From Congregicoccus sp964517665 (GTDB lineage: Bacteria > Verrucomicrobiota > Verrucomicrobiia > Opitutales > Opitutaceae): a stretch of DNA of 8,029 bases. The position numbers and the translations under genes are program-made. The first letter of the stretch is position 1. Each line of letters opens with the position of its first letter. A model generated the notes under the pieces. The model searched no databases, was not told the origin of the DNA, and saw only the letters and a list, made by a program, of their open reading frames with translations. Shown here piece by piece: positions 5,265-8,029 of the stretch. The stretch covers positions 1 to 8,029 of the forward strand of contig CAZFCY010000202.1 of NCBI GenBank assembly GCA_964517665.1, read 5' to 3'.

Positions 5265-6446
5265 TCAATCGATCACCAGTTCCGGCCGCGCGGCGGACGC
5301 GGGCACGCCCTTGCCGGGCTTGAGCGGGTAGCGGAAACGACCGCCCTCGTAGTTGCGGAAGACGATTTCGTCGTCGTTCACTTCCTCGATATAGTCCGGA
5401 TTGATCGGGACCTTGCCGCCGCCGCCGGGCGCGTCGATGACGAACTGCGGCACGGCGTAGCCGGTGGTGTGGCCGCGCAGGCCGCGGATGATCTCGATGC
5501 CCTTGCGCACATCGACGCGAAAGTGCGCGCTGCCCGTTATAAGGTCGCAGGCATAGAGATAATAGGGCCGCACGCGCATGCGGAGAAGCCGGTGAACCAG
5601 CGCGCGCATGACATCGACGTCGTCATTCACGCCGCGCAGGAGCACGGACTGGTTTCCGAGCGGCACGCCGGCAAACGAGAGGCGATCGCACGCCTCCTTC
5701 AGCGCGAGCGTGCACTCCTTCGGGTGGTTGACGTGGATGCTCATCCAGACCGGGCCGTGCTTCTTCAGGATCTCGCAAAGCTCGGGCGTGATCCGCTGCG
5801 GGAGGAAGATCGGGATGCGCGAGCCGATGCGGATGAACTCCACGTGCTTGATCGCGCGCAGCCGGGCGAGAAGATGATCCAGCTTGCGATCGGCGAGCAG
5901 GAGCGGATCGCCGCCGGAGAGAAGGACGTCGCGCACCTCCGGATGGCTCTCGATATAGCGCAAACCCTGCTCGAACTCGGGATGGAAGTTGTAATCCTGC
6001 GCGTTGCTCACCAGCCGGCTGCGGGTGCAGTAACGGCAGTACGCGGCGCAGCGATCCGTGACGAGAAACAGGACGCGGTCCGGATAACGATGCACGATCC
6101 CCGGCACGGGCGAATGCGCGTCCTCGCCGAGCGAATCGAGCATCTCCTCCGGCGCGACGAACATCTCGCCCTCGCGCGGAACGACCTGTTTGCGAATCGG
6201 GCAATCCGGGTCGTCGCGATCGATGAGGTTGAAGAAATAAGGCGTGATCGCGAGCGCCAGCTTCTTGCTCGCGAAGGCGCAGCCGCGGCGCTCTTCCGGC
6301 GTGAGTTCGATCAAACCCTCGAGCTGATCGATCGTCGTGATGCGGTTCTTGAGCTGCCAGCCCCAGTCCTTCCAGTTCTCTTCCGGCACGTGCTGCCAGA
6401 GGCCCTGGCCCTCGAACCAGATGTCCCGATTATCGGTGTATGCCAT
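5265..6446 (-). CDS. kamA: KamA-family lysine 2,3-aminomutase (radical SAM, PLP-dependent)
   Basis: A 393-residue enzyme expected to convert L-lysine to L-beta-lysine in the cytoplasm by a radical mechanism. The radical-SAM [4Fe-4S] motif is CAAYCRYC (C133, C137, C140). R142 in the following CTRSR corresponds to the carboxylate-binding arginine of the clostridial enzyme. D301 (YACDLITGSAHFR) and D338 (VIDAPGGGGK) match the two aspartates that bind the lysine side-chain amine, which favours lysine over glutamate as substrate. K345 in PGGGGK is the PLP Schiff-base lysine. The length and CTRSR context fit KamA better than the shorter EpmB, which modifies elongation factor P. The ATG at 6446 is chosen because MAYTDNRDIW begins the family-like region; upstream ATG (6473) and GTG (6482) are possible and no start has a clear Shine-Dalgarno. 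No beta-lysine acetyltransferase (ablB) or lysine-fermentation gene lies in the window, so the use of the product is open. Confidence 0.92.
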   Translation of the reverse strand: MAYTDNRDIWFEGQGLWQHVPEENWKDWGWQLKNRITTIDQLEGLIELTPEERRGCAFASKKLALAITPYFFNLIDRDDPDCPIRKQVVPREGEMFVAPEEMLDSLGEDAHSPVPGIVHRYPDRVLFLVTDRCAAYCRYCTRSRLVSNAQDYNFHPEFEQGLRYIESHPEVRDVLLSGGDPLLLADRKLDHLLARLRAIKHVEFIRIGSRIPIFLPQRITPELCEILKKHGPVWMSIHVNHPKECTLALKEACDRLSFAGVPLGNQSVLLRGVNDDVDVMRALVHRLLRMRVRPYYLYACDLITGSAHFRVDVRKGIEIIRGLRGHTTGYAVPQFVIDAPGGGGKVPINPDYIEEVNDDEIVFRNYEGGRFRYPLKPGKGVPASAARPELVID

Positions 6447-6669
6447 TGGATGAAACCGGGAGGGAACGGCCATGCGCGCCACGAGTCAACCGGACGGCCA
6501 AGAAAGGTCGCCGCGGGCGTCCCCGCTCGCGTTGGCGCCATGCGCGCTCCTCTGCGCGCTGCCGCGTCGCGCAGCGGGCGCGGGGACGCGCCCGACCACC
6601 TTTGCGGAAACGCCCATCTTCCACATTCCCCTTGCGTGGGGCGGAAAAGGACCTTCGCTCGCTCCTTTA
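6447..6669. promoter_or_regulatory. Divergent kamA-carA intergenic region with alternative GC-rich hairpins
   Basis: This 223-base region must hold promoters for both divergent genes, but I cannot place either with confidence. Its middle is rich in inverted repeats. GCGTCCCCGC (6517-6526) is complementary to GCGGGGACGC (6580-6589). Those same bases also belong to local hairpins: GCGGG/CCCGC at 6513-6526, and CGGGCGC/GCGCCCG at 6575-6594. Between them GCGCGC (6542-6547) pairs with GCGCGC (6554-6559). If transcribed as the carA leader, this could switch between folds. High GC content makes some of it likely by chance. Confidence 0.4.
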
Positions 6670-7836
6670 ATGAGCATGCGCAAAACGGGAGTCCTGGCCC
6701 TCGAGGATGGCAGCGTTTATCGTGGTCTCGCCTTCGGCGGCGAACGCACCGTGGCGGGCGAAGCCGTCTTCAACACGAGCATGACCGGCTATCAGGAGGT
6801 GCTGAGCGATCCCTCCTATTTCGGCCAGATCGTGACCATGACAGCCGTTCAGATCGGCAACTACGGCGTCACGGCCGACGACGAGGAGTCCTCCGGCCCG
6901 AAGGTCGCCGGGTTCGTCGTGCGCGAACTCAGCGCGGTGACGAGCAACTGGCGCGCCGACGGCTCGCTCGAGGACTACCTGCGCAGGCACAACATCCCCG
7001 GCCTCCAGGAGATCGACACCCGGGCGCTCACGAAAAAGCTCCGTGTCCATGGCGCGTTGAAAGCCTGCCTGAGCACCGAGGACCTCTCCGACGAGGAGGC
7101 GATCAAGCGCGCGCGCGACTGGGAGGGCCTGGTCGGATTCGATTACGTCAAGGAAGTGACCACGGCGAAGCCCTTCGTGTGGAAGGCCGACGATCCGACG
7201 AACGAACTTTACCTCCCGACCGGCACCACGCTCGGGCGCAAGCCGCGACCGGAGAAGATCTACCGTGTCGCCGCCTTCGACCTCGGCGCGAAGTATTCGA
7301 TCTATCGCAAGCTCGTGCGGCACGGCTTCGAGGTCCATGTCTTCCCCGCCGGAACGCCCGCGGAAGCGGTGGACGAGATCAAACCCGACGGCCTCTTTCT
7401 CTCCAACGGCCCCGGCGATCCCGCCGCGCTCGGCTACGTGCACAAGACGATCGCAAAACTGATGCCCCGCTACCCGACCTTCGGCATCTGCCTCGGGCAT
7501 CAGATGGTCACCCACGCGCTCGGCGCGGGCACCTTCAAGCTGAAGTTCGGCCATCGCGGCGGCAACCAGCCGGTGAAAAATCTCGAGACGGGCCGCGTCT
7601 CCATCACCTCGCAAAACCATGGCTTCGCGAGCGATCCCGATCAGATCGCGGAGCGGGGAGCGATCGTGACCGAGATCAACCTCAACGACGGCACGGTCGA
7701 GGGCCTCCGCCACAAGGAGCTGCCGATCTTCACCGTGCAGTACCATCCGGAAGCCGCGCCCGGGCCGAGCGACGCGGATCCGCTCTTCGTGGATTTCTAC
7801 AATCTCGTGGACGCCCGCGCCCGCGGGAAGATCTGA
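6670..7836 (+). CDS. carA: Carbamoyl-phosphate synthase small (glutamine amidotransferase) subunit
   Basis: A 388-residue protein, close to the usual CarA length of about 380. It hydrolyses glutamine and channels ammonia to the large subunit CarB for carbamoyl phosphate, which feeds pyrimidine and arginine synthesis. Residues about 6-150 are the CarA-specific N-terminal domain (ALEDGSVYRG; FNTSMTGYQEVLSDPSY at 34-50; EIDTRALTK at 114-122). Residues about 198-385 are the class I glutaminase domain: SNGPGDP (245-251), nucleophile C274 in FGICLGHQM, HRGGNQPV (295-302), and H359 and E361 in YHPEA completing the triad. The ATG at 6670 is chosen; ATG 6676 two codons later is equally plausible. AAGGA at 6647-6651 is too far upstream to be a good Shine-Dalgarno. 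The frame extends back to 6472 only into GC-rich leader sequence. carB does not follow directly; at least 193 bases of non-coding sequence come first. Confidence 0.97.
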   Translation: MSMRKTGVLALEDGSVYRGLAFGGERTVAGEAVFNTSMTGYQEVLSDPSYFGQIVTMTAVQIGNYGVTADDEESSGPKVAGFVVRELSAVTSNWRADGSLEDYLRRHNIPGLQEIDTRALTKKLRVHGALKACLSTEDLSDEEAIKRARDWEGLVGFDYVKEVTTAKPFVWKADDPTNELYLPTGTTLGRKPRPEKIYRVAAFDLGAKYSIYRKLVRHGFEVHVFPAGTPAEAVDEIKPDGLFLSNGPGDPAALGYVHKTIAKLMPRYPTFGICLGHQMVTHALGAGTFKLKFGHRGGNQPVKNLETGRVSITSQNHGFASDPDQIAERGAIVTEINLNDGTVEGLRHKELPIFTVQYHPEAAPGPSDADPLFVDFYNLVDARARGKI

Positions 7837-7842
7837 GGCCCC

Positions 7843-7860
7843 GGTGGCCGCGCGGCCACC
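7843..7860 (+). terminator. Perfect 18-bp palindrome after carA
   Basis: GGTGGCCGCGCGGCCACC is a perfect palindrome beginning 6 bases after the carA stop. As RNA it would form a 7-bp stem with a GCGC loop. No T-run follows, so it is not a standard intrinsic terminator. It may still mark the carA 3' end or protect the transcript. Confidence 0.5.
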
Positions 7861-7919
7861 TGATGACTTGCGGAAGGCGATTTCTCCGGAGCGGCCATGC
7901 GAAGGCGACCCGCCTGCGG

Positions 7920-7956
7920 ACGCCCTGCTTCCTGTAGGGCGTGCTCACAGACGCCC
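7920..7956 (+). repeat. Three-arm dyad with mutually exclusive hairpins
   Basis: ACGCCCT (7920-7926) pairs perfectly with AGGGCGT (7936-7942) across a 9-base loop. The core of the second arm, GGGCGT (7937-7942), can instead pair with ACGCCC (7951-7956) across an 8-base loop. The two hairpins cannot form together. This could be part of a dispersed palindromic repeat or a conditional leader structure for a following gene. Confidence 0.55.
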
Positions 7957-7980
7957 GGAGCGCCAGCAAGCTGGCGGCCA
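7957..7980 (+). repeat. Compact REP-like palindrome
   Basis: CGCCAG (7961-7966) and CTGGCG (7971-7976) form a 6-bp stem closed by CAAG, flanked by GGAG and GCCA. Its compact form beside the three-arm dyad resembles extragenic palindromic repeats of GC-rich bacteria. Only one copy is in the window, so its repeated nature is an inference. Confidence 0.45.
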
Positions 7981-8012
7981 GTTGTGTTCGGCCGAAGAGT
8001 TGCTGAGGGGGA

Positions 8013-8025
8013 AGAAAGGTGGTGA
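8013..8025 (+). promoter_or_regulatory. Strong Shine-Dalgarno-like sequence at the window edge
   Basis: AGAAAGGTGGTGA matches the complement of the 16S rRNA 3' tail (AGAAAGGAGGTGA) at 12 of 13 bases. The window ends 4 bases later, so a start codon probably lies just beyond it on the plus strand. carB would be a natural candidate after carA, but nothing in the visible sequence identifies the gene. Confidence 0.45.
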
Positions 8026-8029
8026 AGAG

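Larger units (their letters stand above)
7861..8012. other. Non-coding region with clustered dyads downstream of carA
   Basis: No credible gene is seen here. The plus-strand frames are short, and the minus-strand ORF ending at 7730 overlaps carA and is arginine-rich. The region carries several hairpin-forming repeats in its second half, annotated separately. Confidence 0.5.

Noticed and set aside
6667..7746. 359-residue minus-strand frame antisense to carA
   Set aside because: No domain is visible and the plus strand encodes intact CarA with its full catalytic triad.
5469..7937. 822-residue plus-strand frame across kamA and carA
   Set aside because: It is antisense to kamA and out of frame with carA, both of which have complete active-site motifs. 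It is a stop-free shadow of GC-rich sequence.
7837..8029. tRNA or other structured RNA gene
   Set aside because: The hairpins do not form a cloverleaf, no TTCGA-type T-loop with matching acceptor arms is seen, and no known RNA family was recognised.

Overview
The window looks like part of a chromosome from a GC-rich bacterium of the Planctomycetes-Verrucomicrobia-Chlamydiae group, most likely a verrucomicrobium. The main evidence is the large protein at 1087-4536. Its layout is signal peptide, dehydrogenase-type beta-propeller, HEAT-like repeats and a C-terminal haem-binding module, which is characteristic of Verrucomicrobiota and Planctomycetes. The assignment rests on recognised protein architecture and not on a database search.

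Layout from left to right. Positions 1-269 hold no convincing gene but carry the first copy of an intergenic repeat. A type II toxin-antitoxin pair on the minus strand follows: a PIN-domain VapC-like toxin (270-647) and its Phd/YefM-type antitoxin (653-934, translated first). A nested palindrome (937-971) abuts the antitoxin start and is a likely autoregulatory operator. A second copy of the intergenic repeat lies at 994-1083, so the module sits between direct repeats. The large secreted haem-binding dehydrogenase-like protein (1087-4536, minus) comes next. It is divergent from a small cytoplasmic SRPBCC/AHSA1-family protein (4776-5222, plus). That gene converges on a KamA-family radical-SAM/PLP lysine 2,3-aminomutase (5265-6446, minus) across a 42-bp gap containing a GC-rich hairpin. 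kamA is in turn divergent from carA (6670-7836, plus), the glutaminase subunit of carbamoyl-phosphate synthetase. A structured GC-rich region of about 220 bp separates them. After carA come a perfect 18-bp palindrome, a cluster of further dyads with mutually exclusive pairings, and at the edge a strong Shine-Dalgarno-like sequence suggesting another gene starts just past the window.

The genes do not form one pathway. carA serves pyrimidine and arginine synthesis, kamA makes beta-lysine, the large protein acts outside the cytoplasm, and the toxin-antitoxin pair is an accessory module. Strand changes at almost every junction argue for separate transcription units, apart from the toxin-antitoxin operon.

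I see no clearly new multi-gene system. The items most worth a second look are non-coding: the degenerate heptamer repeat found 3' of two minus-strand genes and flanking the toxin-antitoxin pair, the nested operator palindrome, and the alternative hairpins around carA.
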